A stretch of DNA of 64,000 nucleotides from Paramarasmius palmivorus (lineage: Eukaryota; Basidiomycota; Agaricomycetes; Agaricales; Marasmiaceae). Of the stretch, positions 34,583 to 47,799 are shown one piece after another. How positions within the stretch are numbered: position 1 is the stretch's first letter; each line of letters starts with the position of its first letter. The stretch is taken from assembly GCA_037176845.1 (NCBI GenBank), contig JAYKXP010000021.1:310001-374000 (forward strand). The letters run 5' to 3'. The position numbers and the translations under genes are program-made. The notes under the pieces are model-generated. The model had not been told where the DNA came from, did no database searches, and saw nothing but the letters and a program-made list of their open reading frames with translations.

Positions 34583-37259
34583 TCACTGGTTCCACGCCGG
34601 TTCCACAACAAGCGGTAGACCTTTCGCTTCTTCAATAACGACACCATGATCTTCCCGAAATTCTCTCCTTACCGAAGGAGAGATTATCTGCGACAGATTC
34701 CATACAATCTCATCGTCCGTCTTGGAAAATTTGAATCTCATGAGCAGGGTCGCCAGAATGATTTCTGAGAACAGGAAATCAGTCGCGGCAGCGAAAACTT
34801 CATAAACACGTGTCTACTCACTCATCTCAATCAATGCAAACTTATACCCGCTAAGGAATAGGGCCAACGCGACGTAAGAATCTAAACAAGCTGTAGATGC
34901 TGTGACAATGGACAACTCACGGACACGACCTGCCTCCCCCTAGAAACGATAGCCTATATGAACAAACGTTCCATCAGATAATGGAATAGAGAGAGGTAAT
35001 GGCAGATACTCACGTTCCTGCAAAGATCCCTGGTAAACGAGTCGCAGGCTGATTTGTTTTTTGACCGCCTGTCAACCACCGTGTCGGCTTCCACTCTTTC
35101 GCATCCGCACCCCATAACGACTCGAGGCGGTTGGCCCCTGCTATGCTTACGAAAAGGGTCGTGCCGACGGGGACCGTGACGGATGCTGTCGTGTCAGTAA
35201 GGTCTGACTCCAAATCACTGGAATCCGAGACGGAATAGAACAACGTTCGTTCTTTAACTGCACTGTAGACATGAACATGTAAATGAAGCGCCAGTGGTCC
35301 CATAACCCAGAAATAACTCACGTCCGACGAACGAATGGAACAGGTGGATACCTATCATTTCGTCACTTTATCAAATAGGACCACAAGGCACGAGTAAAAG
35401 ACATACAGCCGCAGCGTTTCCTTCAACACGGCGTCGAGCCAGGGCAACGCGTTGATTTCGTCATAGTCGAGCCGCGGAGAGCTTATGGAAGGGTCTTGGC
35501 TGGCCGTCGCTGCCTGAACCTCATCGCGGACCTACGGAACACGTCAGGCCACGACTAACTTGCTCCGGAAGTCCGCCTCACCTTCGCCTGAATATCAGGG
35601 TTCATAGCCAACAAGTCCAACACTCTTGAAAGACATGACGACGTTGTATCCTGTGCCCCGAAAATCAGGACTCTGTAGATAATTTCATCCGTGCATTAGT
35701 TCATCTCCGTCTTGAGCGAAGTAGAAGCAGAGATACTCACGTCATCTGACCAGTCAACTCTTTATCTGACATCTTCTCCTCAGGTGGCACTCGATCGTTT
35801 TCCCTGACTAAATGATGGAGAAGCTGAGCAAAACCCTGGCAGTGCGGAGTCGAGGTAATAAAACCCACGAAGGACGCTGATGATGTCTTTAGCTTCACTA
35901 TCTGGTTTCCCATCTTCTCTTCGAATGTTTTCTCGTCTCTCCTGCAGGATTTCCACAGCAGTATAATGCATCACATCAGATATGTCCTAACAAAGACGTT
36001 AGAATTCAGTAACGAAGCTCCAGACACAGGTACGGGAATGTCAACACACCTTCAACTTTTGTATCGTCCCATTAGGCATCCACTCTACCACCTTCCTTCT
36101 GAAAGCGTCACTGCCGATATGCGACAGGAACGGAGCAAACTGTCTTAGCAGAGCCAATGAGAATAAAGTTGGGCTGCGTTGTAGTCCAGGTGTTCTGTTA
36201 GCTCAGTTGGCCAAGGCGCACATACGAGCCAACTTACATCAACTCTTTGATAGCTGCGGTATATCGATTGTTCGCAGCAGAGTTCAGGGGGTCCTATGAA
36301 TGATAAGAGGAGTTAAGAAGGCTTACGCATCATCGGGATTCGCCATGACTCACAAATGAGTAGTTCAAGACCGCCTGACCGACCGATTCAAGTGCGACGC
36401 GGGACATCCACTCATTCATGTCAAGCACGCTTTTACTTGCGTGATGGCGCTGACTGACTGATTCTCGGGTTAAGACATCTGACAGCTATTACACGGAGCT
36501 TAATTAGATTGCAAGAATAAAGACTCTATTGAGATTCACTTGCCTTCTCAGCAATATCGTAAAAGAGCGGGGTTAGGGCTTTGAGTTGAGCCACAGAGAA
36601 TACAGGCATGACTAGCTTGCGCTGCCGTTTGTGAACTTCACCTGACGCGGTTGTTGGCAATCGAAAGCGCAGTCTTTGAGCTATAAACTCACCAGTTGTT
36701 GCCACGAGGCCTGGTCCGAAGACCACTCGATTTGAGCTAAGCAAAGAAGTCAGTGATGCTTTTCGGGGATTGAGCAACGGCGAGCGGATGAACACACTCG
36801 ATGAAAACAGCCGTTTCTTCATAAGCATCTTGGTCTTTTATTACTATGCTTTGTAAAGCTTTAGGATCGGAAACGTATAGTTGCTCATCCTGGTCATGAA
36901 TTCAGCGATTGATGATGGTTAGACTGAAAGAATGACCGACGTACACCGAAGAACCCATAAACTTTAACCATTCCACCATAGTCATCAACAAGGCTCTGGT
37001 GAAATGGGAGGCCCTTCGCATTGAAGAGCTGCGCCAAGTTACCTGAAGAACGACTCAATCGGTGTCTCACAAAACAATGTGTTTGCGTACCCTTGAACCA
37101 AGACTGGGAAGGAGGTCCTGGAATGTTTGCGAGTGGCGAGGTAAAGATGAGAGGTCTGGCAATCCAGATGAAAAAGCGGACAATGATATAATAAATGCAG
37201 AGATCCAAGATTAAGAAGTGTGTTATGCCAATGGACTCGAGATTTGTAAGGTTGAGCAT
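34583..37259 (-). CDS. Cytochrome P450 monooxygenase
   Basis: Multi-exon gene with ATG at 37259 and stop at 34583. An N-terminal membrane anchor (FLILDLCIYYIIVRFFIWI) is followed by the proline hinge NIPGPPSQSW. The helix-C region SNRVVFGPGLVATTGEVHKR-type precedes the I-helix motif FGAQDTTSS. The ExxR motif is in LKETLRLY, and the heme loop, reconstructed across an intron, is LSFLGGGRSCPGYKF with the ligand Cys present. The C-terminus reads FKFSKTDDEIVWNLSQIISP. It is an ER-bound heme monooxygenase of the type expanded in agaricomycetes, possibly CYP5144/CYP5037-like in general form, although I cannot assign a clan. No partner biosynthetic genes lie beside it. The substrate is unknown. Confidence 0.9.
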
Positions 37260-38276
37260 CTTTACTACCTGACGAAGGGTAAGAGGAAAGGAAGGAAGGA
37301 AGAGTTGAGGATCTTACGTCTATATAAAGTGGTGCACACTTACTGGATGACTACAACTGATTGAGAATCACTGTCCGAGGGCTCTCCCGAGATCGGAATA
37401 GCACCAAGAGGGGATTTACCAACTAGGAATAACTTCTCAACTATAGAGTATAGCCTTGGGTTCCGAACCAAAACTTCCTATGGCGCATAAGAGAAACGGG
37501 CAGCTTTTGGTCGCCGAGATTGACTTAGTGGACCCTCACGATCAAGCCGCTATTCCCCGCGTTCCAGCTATCAAGCATGTCCAACGATGACCTGAGCATC
37601 CCTGGCATTTGATTGAAATCTTTTGAGCGACGCGGGCCGCATTTCGACAAGAGCTACCGTCCAAGGAATGACAGCATAGCCCTATAAGACAGCTTCAAAG
37701 AACGAGAATCGAGTCCAGAACCTGACTCGAACGGGTTTCATGAGCATCCTAATGGGCGAAACGCATAGTAAACTGCTAAGATTGTGGGTTATAGAATGTG
37801 ATGCGACCAGTGCTATGACGCTCACCTAGCAAAACTTATCACGGTGGTCTTAGGGACCGAAGGGAGAATTAGTCCCAGGTCGATATGATAGCGCCGAAAG
37901 TCCCATATATACACCTCCACAGAATATACTAGGATTTACTCAATGAATTCTGTCCCAAGGAACTATGTATGCAAGACTCTACCTGTTGCCATTTCCGTGT
38001 CCAATCAAGGCGGTGCAATATCAAGGCGGGACCAAGGCGGGAATTCGGTTAGCTCGGAAAAGAAGCGTTTCAGGGCTTGGGTTGCTGCGAAGCTGTTCAC
38101 GGCCTTGATGAAGATGGGAATGCAGGAGAAATGAAGGATCTCGATGGTTGATGGAGGAAGAGCGTAATGAGTGGGCGCCATCGTGGAAACGAGGAAAGGC
38201 AGCTCTCCGGACCGGACCGAAGCCGATACAATCGTCGAAAATTGTGTGCCGACAGTATTCCCCGTATCCTACAGCT
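37260..38276. other. Intergenic, divergent promoters
   Basis: 1 kb between the P450 start and the 38277 gene. Short frames only; nothing else recognised. Confidence 0.45.
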
Positions 38277-39255
38277 ATGGCACCTCCAATCCACACAGAA
38301 CTGTCATCAAGTGACGAGGACGATGCTCCGGAAACTGTGACCCTTTCTCAGTCGAAAAAGAATGTCAAAAAACACGATGATGCTCTACGACAACTCGAAG
38401 CTGCAGAACGCGAGAAAAAACGGACGAAAAACAGGGAACGCGATCGCAGATTGAAGGAACAAGCGGTCAAAAGTCGAAAAAAGAAAGGAGATGAGAGCGA
38501 AGAAGATGGAATCGAGGATGACAATGCTGAAGCAAGGATGCTGCGAGCCATGCAGCAAGCTGAGGATGAAGGAAGTGAAGACTCGGACGAAGAGATGGGT
38601 GAAGGGGATTTAACAGGTGAAGAAGAAGAAGGTAGTGATGATGATGCCAATATGAATGCGGTCGATGAAGAGGACAGCGAGGAGGATTCGGAGAACGAAC
38701 TTCAAGATGAAGACATGGAAGATATGAGCGACGACGAAGGAGAATCCTCAGAAGGGTCGGAGACCGAAGGGATAGAAGGACAGGTCGCAAAGACGAAAGC
38801 AAAACACCTTCCAGACTACATATTCACCTCTGCTTCCGCTGCACCAACGAAAAAACCTGCACGGACAAAAGAAGTCATACCCCCAAAACCACCCAAGAGA
38901 AAGAGATCAGGCAAAGGGCCAAAGGAAGTCGTTATTGGGTGTGTATTTGCAGCCTTCTTTTAACAGTTTTGGTCGCTCACGTTGCATACTAGTTCACGAT
39001 CTATCCAGGCTCTGTCATCGAAGGATCCTTTCCCAGTGATTTCTTCAACTATGGTGCCTTCAGCCAAAGTGCGAAAATTCCTCGACCGAGGTCTTTCGTT
39101 GAAAGGAGCAAAGTCAAAATCCCGAGGCTGGGAGCGTAGACCCGGTGAGCTGAACCCCCAAACCATATTCTTCGCTCACTAATGTTGCTTCGGCAGTCAA
39201 TATTGGCAGTATGAGGCGACAGGGACCAGCGGCAAACTTTGTACGCAATCCATGA
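38277..39255 (+). CDS. Acidic/basic nucleolar-type protein, possibly UTP16/BUD21-like
   Basis: Three exons: 38277-38938, 38993-39144 and 39197-39255, giving 290 aa. The frame is open for 43 codons upstream, but the ATG at 38277 (MAPPIHTELSSSDEDD) is the natural start, given its acidic Ser/Glu-rich opening. A long charged coiled region (KKRTKNRERDRRLKEQAVK) and a 90-residue Asp/Glu/Ser-rich block follow, then a basic PPKPPKRKRSGKG stretch. The conserved-looking end is VRKFLDRGLSL...RQGPAANFVRNP. The composition and conserved C-terminus resemble small-subunit processome factors of the UTP16/BUD21 type. That assignment is tentative, because low-complexity charge dominates. Confidence 0.8.
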
Positions 39256-39391
39256 CACTCAATCCTATCAATCAACTCTATATACAGTGAATTGCATAGG
39301 AATGTACATAACATACCGTCTACGTGCTAATGTTACAATATGATGCTAAAAGATCTCGTGGCAGTGTATAATCCGATTGAAAACGATCCAT

Positions 39392-41371
39392 TTACTTCTT
39401 GAATACGTGGGGCTCGACAGACGGAGACTGTATGAGCGCCTTCCATAGCTGCCTCCAAGAAATGGGGCTTCCCTACGAACAAATCTCTTCAATACCCAGT
39501 CACGTATGCAATGGACACACTCACGACATCGCGCTGCATAACCACAAAACTACCTTCATGGGCCCTTGACTTAAAGTGTTCAATCTCAACCCAGCCCTTA
39601 AACTTCTCCCTCCTCTTATCATACCCTCCAATACGTAGCTTCAGCATGCCCTGAGGCTGTTCTGGAGGCGCCTTGCATGCCACATTCAGACTTTCCAGGG
39701 TCTCCGTAATGATCTGTAATAACAACGTCGGTCCTAGCTTGGCATAAAACCGTGTCAAATGAGGCGTGTATCGTACACCCGCCTGGGTTTGCGACTGAAA
39801 CGCGGAAACACGGATATGATGAGCGCTCAAGTATCAAAACCTCGGAACAATGGAATCGACTCACAAATAGCATGAGAGATTGGGTGAACTGGGAATGCAT
39901 GACTTGATCTCCATCCATATCAACTTCGTGCCTGTACATCATCGTTCAGGAATCAGCACCCGCCCTAGATACTTATCATGGAGAGTGCACGCACGGTTCA
40001 CCTGAGATAACGGGAGCTGCATAGCCCATATCACCGTTCATTCTCAGGTTTTCGGTTAATTTTTCTGCAAGAATAGCAGCGCTCTGACGAGCGAGCTGGC
40101 TTGGTCTTAATCGGATACAGTCAGTTCCGACATATCATCAAGGAGATAGATGGACGCACCTCATACACCACCGATGCTGACCAGCATCCGATATTGTGAA
40201 CCGCTCACGAGGATCAACCGCCAATAATCCCTGTAGCAAAGCTGCGAATATGACATTAGTAGTGGTAAAGCCCGAACGCAAGTGACATACAAAGCGCGTC
40301 GGAACCAAAACGATTCCATGGGTCTTGCTGGAATATTGTGCCAGAGAGGTAATCACAATACTCTGGGCTTGCAGTCGATGCCTCGTCCCATGGTGTATCT
40401 TGTCGACTTGGTCAGATGGTGTCGCATCCGCACTACATCGCACTTACTGCCAGCCAGAAGAGTGAAGAGGATGACACCCATTCCCCACACGTCTATCGGT
40501 TCTCCCGAATATTCTTTTTTGCGATTCACCTGCAATAAATTAGACCACGGAACATAGGATGAGATCAACTGGTACATGCCTCTGGCGCTGCATATGGAAG
40601 ACTTCCACACTGTTCAGTTAATGTTCGGACTTGCCCAGTCTGTTTCAGCTTGTAGACGGCTGATAACCCAAAATCGCATATCTTCAGGGTCCCAGCGGCA
40701 TCGAGAAGTAGATTTTCAGGCTTCAAATCCCTATGGCAGACGCCTTCGTCATGAATAAATTGCTAAACAAAGCACAGAATGTGAATAGTTTATTTTTTTC
40801 AAAGGGTAATCGATATTTACCATACCGCAAACAAGCTGATTGAAGTAAAGGTGAGCCACTTCGTCAGACACTCCGACGTCAGGTGCTGGAGAAAGATGAA
40901 TGAGAACCGTGCGTATCAAAGAGGAATGGTACATACCTATTTTGTCAAAAAGGTCCCCGCCTGCAGCGAGCTCCATCAGCAGGTAGTACCCAGGTACATA
41001 CTTATGTGCATGTTGATGGTCGAGAACAGCACCGCTATAAAACTCTAGGACATGTTGATGCTTGAGTTGAGCATGAATGCGCATCTCTTTCTCTGCATCT
41101 TTTCGTTCCTTCGGTGTCGTTCTCGCTGTGATAGCAATGTGTTTGCAAGCAGCAACTCTTTTATCATCGAAGTTGACGGCTTTGTATACGCTTCAGTCAT
41201 GGGCTGAGTTACATTTCCGAGTGAAAGAGTGAGGCCACATACGTCGAAAAGCCTCCTCCACCTATCTCCTGAACAATCTGAAAGCCTTGGTAGACCACTG
41301 ATTCAGCCGTAGTACTTAGATCGAACAACGTAAGGAAACTTACCGCTAATCTTTGGAAAGTTTGAACCCAT
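39392..41371 (-). CDS. CHK1: Checkpoint serine/threonine kinase CHK1
   Basis: Multi-exon gene with ATG at 41371 and stop at 39392. The kinase domain begins [20 protein letters not shown], with the glycine loop and VAACK lysine segment. It continues with [17 protein letters not shown], the catalytic [13 protein letters not shown] read across an intron, DFGLS, and the P+1 region [11 protein letters not shown], which is typical of CHK1. The N-lobe is preceded by only about ten residues. The C-terminal KA1-like regulatory domain contains [17 protein letters not shown] and [17 protein letters not shown]. The last exon ends [14 protein letters not shown]...HVFKK. It acts in the nucleus downstream of ATR in the DNA-damage checkpoint. 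The gene is divergent from the F-box gene at 41579, sharing 207 bp. Confidence 0.92.
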
Positions 41372-41578
41372 GCGAGGTGGTTGTGGGGAAGACAAAGTGG
41401 TTGATCGGAGAAAACAATCGAATTATTAAATTCTGTGGACGCGACGATTTGTCACGCACACGTGATTACGCGATCGTGACTCGTTCGGTGCCGGCTATTC
41501 GCGGCATGCCACGTCAAGATGCAACCCTGATGATAACGCGCTTCTTTCTTTCTTACCTCCACCATATCTTCGGGCGGC
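41372..41578. promoter_or_regulatory. Short bidirectional promoter, CHK1 / F-box gene
   Basis: Only 207 bp separate the two start codons, so the promoter elements must be shared or overlapping. No clear TATA box was seen. Confidence 0.55.
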
Positions 41579-43604
41579 ATGTCGTCACGGTAAGAGGAGC
41601 GTATACTATCACGGCTATTGATACTCTGACACCCAAGCAGAGCCACGGTTTTAACGGAAGCTACACCGCGTATCAGGGAGCTACTGCGTTCTGGTCGCTC
41701 TCTTTCGACAGCAGATACTGCTCATGTCGAAGAATTGATTGGAGCCTCGAACGAGCGACTGCAGGACAATTATCGGAAAATGTATCGTCTCACCAAATCA
41801 ATTGACCAACTTGAGGAGCAGCAGAATCTTTTCTGTTCTTTGTTCGCGCCAATACGAAAGTTACCTCCTGAGGCATTGTCACTCATTTTCTCCTATGCCA
41901 TCTCCAAAAACAGATTCAGCAACATAGACAAGTCCTGGTCAAACGCGTCGTTCCTATGCCTTGTTTGCCATCACTGGCGAGAAGTCGCGTTATCCACTCC
42001 TCAAATTTGGGGTAGAATTGCGCTTGAAGTGGATGTAGCAGTTGGATGCTCCCCGTATATAGTTGAGTACCTCAAAACGCACTTGGAGCGCGCACAAAGT
42101 ACCCTCTTGGCGGTGGAGCTTACTGTCACTAGTAATGAGCGCCACGTTCATCACCTGTGTACAGATGCTACAAGGTGCCTCCTGTCAACCCTGTTCGAGC
42201 ATTCCAATAGGTGGAGAAGCCTCATACTCGCTACTAGCGGTGGAATATCAGCATTCTGCGTTGCAGAGACGATCCTCGAAAATGGCCTCGGGTCACTTCA
42301 GTCCCTAGCTCTCGGAGTACATGTTACCGAAGGGGGTGACGAAAATGTCCTCGACCTGCTACGGAACCACACACCGAATTTAATCGCCATGAACTTGAAG
42401 CAGTACACCTCTGTCGATGTCCTTCGGCAAACCACATTCCCCTTTTCTCAGATCACTCGACTCTATCTATATACTACCCCTAAAGGTGCTGTTCACAGCT
42501 TCGAAGTGTGTCCACAGGTCGTCGACATACATATAGTCGTCGGGGCTGCCACGCCTTCATTGTTACGGTCTCTTCTCGGGACACGTTCCGACGAGTCGGA
42601 TTCGGATTCCGAGTCTATCAGCCGCTCTCAGACAGAGAAAACCACTCTCAGGAGAGTCGACCCCCACATCCTTCCACATCTCCAATCTCTCACTATTGAA
42701 GTCAAGAATGGAGGAAGCTACGAAAGCGACCGTCCGTTCTATCACGTCGGGAAGATCCTCAATGCTATCTGCGCTCCGTCGTTGTCGTCGCTGTCATTCG
42801 TTTCGGATACGAGGCAGTCTCAGTCCGTTTATGACAAGGACGAGTTCAGAAGCTACGGAGAACCTGTCAACTCCCGCTTCCTATCGGCACTGACTGACTT
42901 TTTCGCTCGAAACGACGGCCAACATGGGCGAGTGTTGAAGGAATTCCACACAATTGGTATTCCCTTCATTGGAAGAGATTTACTAGTCATCCTCAAGAAG
43001 GTGCCCTGCCTGAGGGCATTGACAGTTCAAGAAGCATCGGCTCAATCTGGTGATTGGAATGACCGTAACGTCACTACAGGATGGAATAAAATCATCTCAG
43101 ATGAGTTTTTGGAGGCATTGACTTGCACCACGTCCTCACCATTGGACACGGCGAGCACCGAAGCCTCGTCAATTAGCAACGGAGACACCGATGGCCACTC
43201 TGTGGAGACGAGCACCGCGTCTGCTGACCAGAATGCTGTCGGAAATCGTCAGTCACTAATACCTTTCTCGTGGCGTTTAACTGACAGTACTTCTTGTAGA
43301 TAAGAAATATATCCTTCGCCAGCTAAAGAACCTATCTTTGACGGTTCATAAAGACTGGAAGGGTAATGTCTTCGAGAGAATGATCGAATCGCGTGCAAAA
43401 TGCGCTACACCGTCTGGTGTCCAGCCCCTCGAAGCTGTTTCTCTCAAGGTCCTACGGGAATTATGGCAAGTGGACATCCAACGCCTACGTAAGGTACAGA
43501 AGGCTGGGCTTGCAATCTCGATTAGGGAAGGCGAAGAGTCACGAGGCGAGATAATCAAGTTGGGCTACAAGGTGTACAGTCATACAGATGAGCACGAGGA
43601 TTAA
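41579..43604 (+). CDS. F-box protein with an 11-nt first coding exon
   Basis: Three exons: 41579-41589, 41641-43247 and 43300-43604, giving 640 aa. The frame of the large exon hits a stop just upstream of an acceptor at 41640. The preceding ATGTCGTCACG ends at a GTAAGA donor and restores MSSRATVLTEATPRIRELL in frame. A coiled segment (LTKSIDQLEEQQNLFCSLFA) leads into the F-box PIRKLPPEALSLIFSYAI and the CLVCHHWREVALSTPQIW block typical of agaricomycete F-box proteins. A leucine-rich array follows, with an acidic SDSDSES insert and a Ser/Thr-rich loop before the last exon. The SCF adaptor role is inferred from the family. It belongs to a different subgroup from the 11-17 kb trio. Confidence 0.85.
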
Positions 43605-46600
43605 CTTCAATTGTATAGCGTACGTTTGATGCTAGCTTTTATACATCGATACGGTATCACGAACGACAAAAGACGAGCTCAGGAAATCATATTATAACGT
43701 AGAATTCCCTAAAGTTCTGTATCGTAGTCAATGTAGTACGACTCCGTGAATGGAAAAGGCGGCGCCAAATGCTTCATCGAAGTGCTCTTCTGATCACAAA
43801 GAGGATACAGTGCCGCAGCTATAGTCCTATAATCGGGATGATAGAGCTCTGTCAACGAAGAATCTTGGGGCGAAGGGTATGCCACCGTCCTCCCAATCTC
43901 GTTATCCTCCATCCAGCGTCATAGCCAGCCAAATTAACTCTTTTGGATCGGTGAAGACGATATGCAGCCTCGAGAGTTTGGTCATGGCAAGACGCTTGAT
44001 GTTTGCCCCGTGTGCGGAGGAGCAGCTGTCAATTCCAGGTCTGCCAGCATATGCTGCCTTGGAAGATGTTTCTGAGGGTACGCCAGGATGGTCTATCAAG
44101 CTGGCAGAGCCCTCGAACGGACAGTGAGGAGAGGTTCCGACGCCATCCGCGGGAAGCTCTGGATAGAAAGAACTTTCAGCACACGGAAAATCTTCCTTTG
44201 GTGGTTTGGGTATCGTTTGAGGCAACGAAATGGAGAGTTTGGTATTTCATGAATGACGGTGGTTGGGAGGACGGGATAGTTGAGGAGCTGGGTTTCATTA
44301 CAAGGTTTTGGTGAGGATGGAAGATGCCGAAGATCGCAGGGTTCCAGCTGGCGCATGGCAAGGGCATCGTCCAAGGTCATGATGTGTACCATGTGATCCC
44401 ATGTTTGAACACTGGGCCATTGGCATCAGGCTCTTGCAATGAGGAAGCGAAAGAGCTTTATCAAGAGGGCAACCTTATGACTGTCACCGTGAAAATGTCC
44501 AGGTCGGTGTCATAGTAATCGATGCTCGAAGATAGAAGTCTATCTCTGGAGTAACGAAGAACTGAGGCCAGGCCATGCCACACAACTACAGGGCCTAGGG
44601 GATCCCCAATAGCGTCCAGAAGATCCGCATCGTGGTTTATCATGGAAGCGTCAATCGCGACAAGTCCACAAACTAACCACGTCCAACAATAGTTGGCGAA
44701 AAGTACAACGTGCATTAGCTGGCGCTAATTATGCAGCTGAAGACTCCGAGGATGCGACAAATTCGCGGAATATCTTCAGCCGAAGCACACTAGGAGCGGG
44801 ACTTGGAGAGGAATAATGGGATAGGAGTGACGATCTCCGTTGAAGCGCTATTCGTCACAAGGCTATGAAAACCTCAATGAGCTTGATGGATTCGTGAGAA
44901 GTGGGGAACCATACCAAGAGTGTCCCATGAGGTTAAACCTGAAGCAGCCTGGAACTAAGCGGCAACGTCGGTCAACCATAATTTCATGTTTAAGTCATCC
45001 CCAAGAAACACCATCGTCCCCGGAACGTGGAGAGGCAAACAGCGCTGATTTTCTTCAATAATGCACAGGCCACCGATACTCCAAAAAAGACATTGTTCGG
45101 GGCAAAAGCCTACGGGAGAGGAGTAGGCGATGATTTAACTGGCCGCAACACAGCAGTGAATAGTCGAAGGTGTTTCTGGAGGCAATATGGGAGGGGCTAG
45201 TATGGTGGGAGGTTAATTTCGCGAAGGAGAACCTTTAAAAATATGACTCACCGAAGGACTGATCGACACTACCTTCCACATGAGTTCTCGATGAGTGGTC
45301 CGGGTATTTGTCTACGTCTGAAACGATGTATGGTAGTGGAATACTGCGCAAGCTGCCATCCTAATTGCGAGCCTTGATACTGTATGGTTCTTCATCGTCA
45401 TCAGTACCAATGACACAGAACAAAAAAAACTGGACCCTCACTCAGCGACAGCGTCCTGTGCAATTCCATTTCAAGAGCACTCAAACTTCAATTTAAATAT
45501 TGGTAGAGCAATGAACATTAGCTCCCGAAGCTGCTAGACATCTGTTAAGTACAATCTTCTCATTGCCAGACATGCGACCTCGTACCTCGGTTCTCTGCTC
45601 TGTTGACGTTCATTCGTACAGGGAATCCCGAAATATCTTCCCTCGCAAATCGAGATATAAGACTGAGTACTGAGGCTGGGTGGGGTGGTAGGATTCCTCT
45701 CCATCATGGATGTCGAAAAGAGAGACCTAGAGTGACGCGTCACGGTGTCACCCGTGTTACTCGCAACCTCGTCCCGAACACTCCATCACTATCTTTCTAA
45801 TTCCATCCAGCGGTCGTTAATTGATGATACTCAACAGTACTTGCATGCTTTTGTTGCGAAATGGGTTTGGAAAAAAAAAATAACTTTGTTCGTCGTACCT
45901 ACTTCAAGTCACAAACGGCGAATCCGACATGCAGTCCTGTGTTCACTTGGTCACCATAGCTCCTTGCTCAGGCATCAGAATGGTGAGTCGCACTAGCTGG
46001 TTTTCTTTTCGGATGGTCCAGTTAACCATGACTAGTCCAGCAATGGATCTATGATATGGATCATAGAATTTCGTATTCCGTTGTCGTCCTTCATCATCTT
46101 TGACGTCAGCCTCGACTCTGAAGCTCTTTGGCATAGGGAGTCAAAAGGAGGAAATCAACCGTGAGCCTCCCTGAGCTCAAGCAAATTGAAATTGACGGTC
46201 AGGACCTTGCACTGCCCATGGAGAATATCTGTTTTGCGAGAAAGCTCCGAGGAGGTGGTCTCAGACATGCAGAAGGTTGTAGTTAGAATCTGTTGGATTT
46301 CATGGTCAGAATTCTTAGATCGCTGGTTGCAGGTCATTTGGTTGGTTTTCCGACGGGAAACTTGTCACCGCCTGTCGCCGTGTCACTGATAGATAAAAGT
46401 CCAAAGCTCACAAGCTCCTGTCGACCGGGAACATTTCCCGCGACATTTTGCATTCCTCAGCTCCACTCCAAGTACGCCCTGGTTTTGGATTGCGGGGCTC
46501 AAGAACTGCGAACGACTCTTCCCTTTCCTACAGGTCAAAGCTTGGTCAAGGCCTGAGCTAAATTCGGTTCGTATGTTCTTGGCTCATCAATGCATGGTTT

Positions 46601-47020
46601 CATTCCGACTAAAAACAAAGAGTAAGATGCAGAAACATTGATCAAAGGTTCCAGTCGAGCGTTGTGCAAAAGAGGGGCTGGATGGGGTACTGACATTCTG
46701 GGGGACCGGGACTTGGTGAGTCCTGGTGAGTCGAGGGCTCCCTATTTTCTCGATATAACTCGTGGCTCACAAAAGTCGCGAAATACCGACTGTGTAAACT
46801 AAGAGTTCTGATGAACGAGGGTTTGAAAATGGTTCCGGTACAAACGAGCTCCGCAGGCACAGCTGTAAAAGGGGGACCACAAGAAAGTCTCAAATTTCCG
46901 CACAAAGGAGCACGTGTCCATTCCCTCGATCTTGTTAACCTAATTTATTTAAGTTGTGGCGGCCTCTTACCTCTTTACCTCTTATATTACTCCTCCCATT
47001 TAGCTTCGTTTTTGACCATC
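43605..47020. other. 3.4 kb gap, possible decayed coding fragments
   Basis: On the minus strand between about 44715 and 43709, several overlapping frames (for example LAMTKLSRLHIVFTDPKEL near 43.95 kb and DADLLDAIGDPLGPVVV near 44.6 kb) look protein-like. They cannot be joined without stops, which suggests a decayed gene. The rest (44.8-47.0 kb) shows nothing I can support. Confidence 0.35.
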
Positions 47021-47799
47021 ATGGACGCTTCCCTTCCATCCTCGACCACTGTATCCTTCTCAAGCACGATCCCTCGGGCAGTCCTTCCTGGATTCAAAGA
47101 GCTCCTTTCTTTAGGTCAGATCCCGAGGTATGTCAACGTCATCATCGAGCCTATTCTGCGGACGCTGAGCCACTCTCTAGACCTACTTCTGTACGCAGCC
47201 CTACCCACGCTCATACTTCCTCACATCCCTCGGCCGAATCCCAAAACCGTCGTCCTTCCCTCGTCGATGATCTCTCCCAGTCGCAAGCAGATCCAACACG
47301 TCGTCACACGCGAGCCAAACCCTACGATACTCGCGATCGTTCGCTATCCCCGCCCAGACGCGAGAGATCTTCTAGTAGCCAACATTCCAGAAAGCGGAAA
47401 GACACCTTCGACAGGGAAGAACAGCGCAAGGCGAAATTGGAGAATGATCCTTGGAGCGATAAGACGCGTCTCACACCTAAAAGCGTGTTTTGTCTCGGAT
47501 GCAAGCGGGTGATAAGGCTCGATAGGCGCAACGACTACTACCCGGGCCTCTGGCTGAAACATCGAGATCTTTGTCAAGGGATTGCGAAAGCAAAGCGGGA
47601 GGCGAATGAGAGGCAGGTATGTTCGTCTCCTATACTGTTACTCTATATCAGTACTCACTCCTCTGCGCAGAAGGAGCAGAAACCCGAAGAGACACCCAGA
47701 TACTCCATCGACGAGGAAGAAGCCGCCAGAATACTTGTCGAGATGATGATGAAGAACAGATGCTTCTTGAATGACTCTGGCAGGTCACCCAGCCCATGA
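47021..47799 (+). CDS. Zinc-finger-like protein with an Arg/Ser-rich middle
   Basis: Three exons: 47021-47127, 47181-47616 and 47671-47799, giving 223 aa from the ATG at 47021. The splice moves the frame from IPRAVLPGFKELLSLGQIPR into a Ser/Pro/Arg-rich low-complexity region. A compact motif follows: FCLGCKRVIRLDRRNDYYPG then LWLKHRDLC. It has C-x2-C and H-x3-C spacing and probably binds one zinc. The end is EEEAARILVEMMMKNRCFL. This arrangement is common among short basidiomycete proteins of unknown function. A nucleic-acid or protein-binding role is a guess. Confidence 0.8.

Noticed and set aside
36184..36235. tRNA-like A-box (TTAGCTCAGTTGGCCAAGG) within the P450 locus
   Set aside because: No matching acceptor stem, anticodon stem or B-box follows. 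It looks like a chance match in P450 gene sequence.
38348..38650. Ser-rich minus-strand frames opposite 38277-39255
   Set aside because: They are the antisense of an Asp/Glu/Lys-rich coding exon, which yields Ser/Leu/Phe-rich artefacts.
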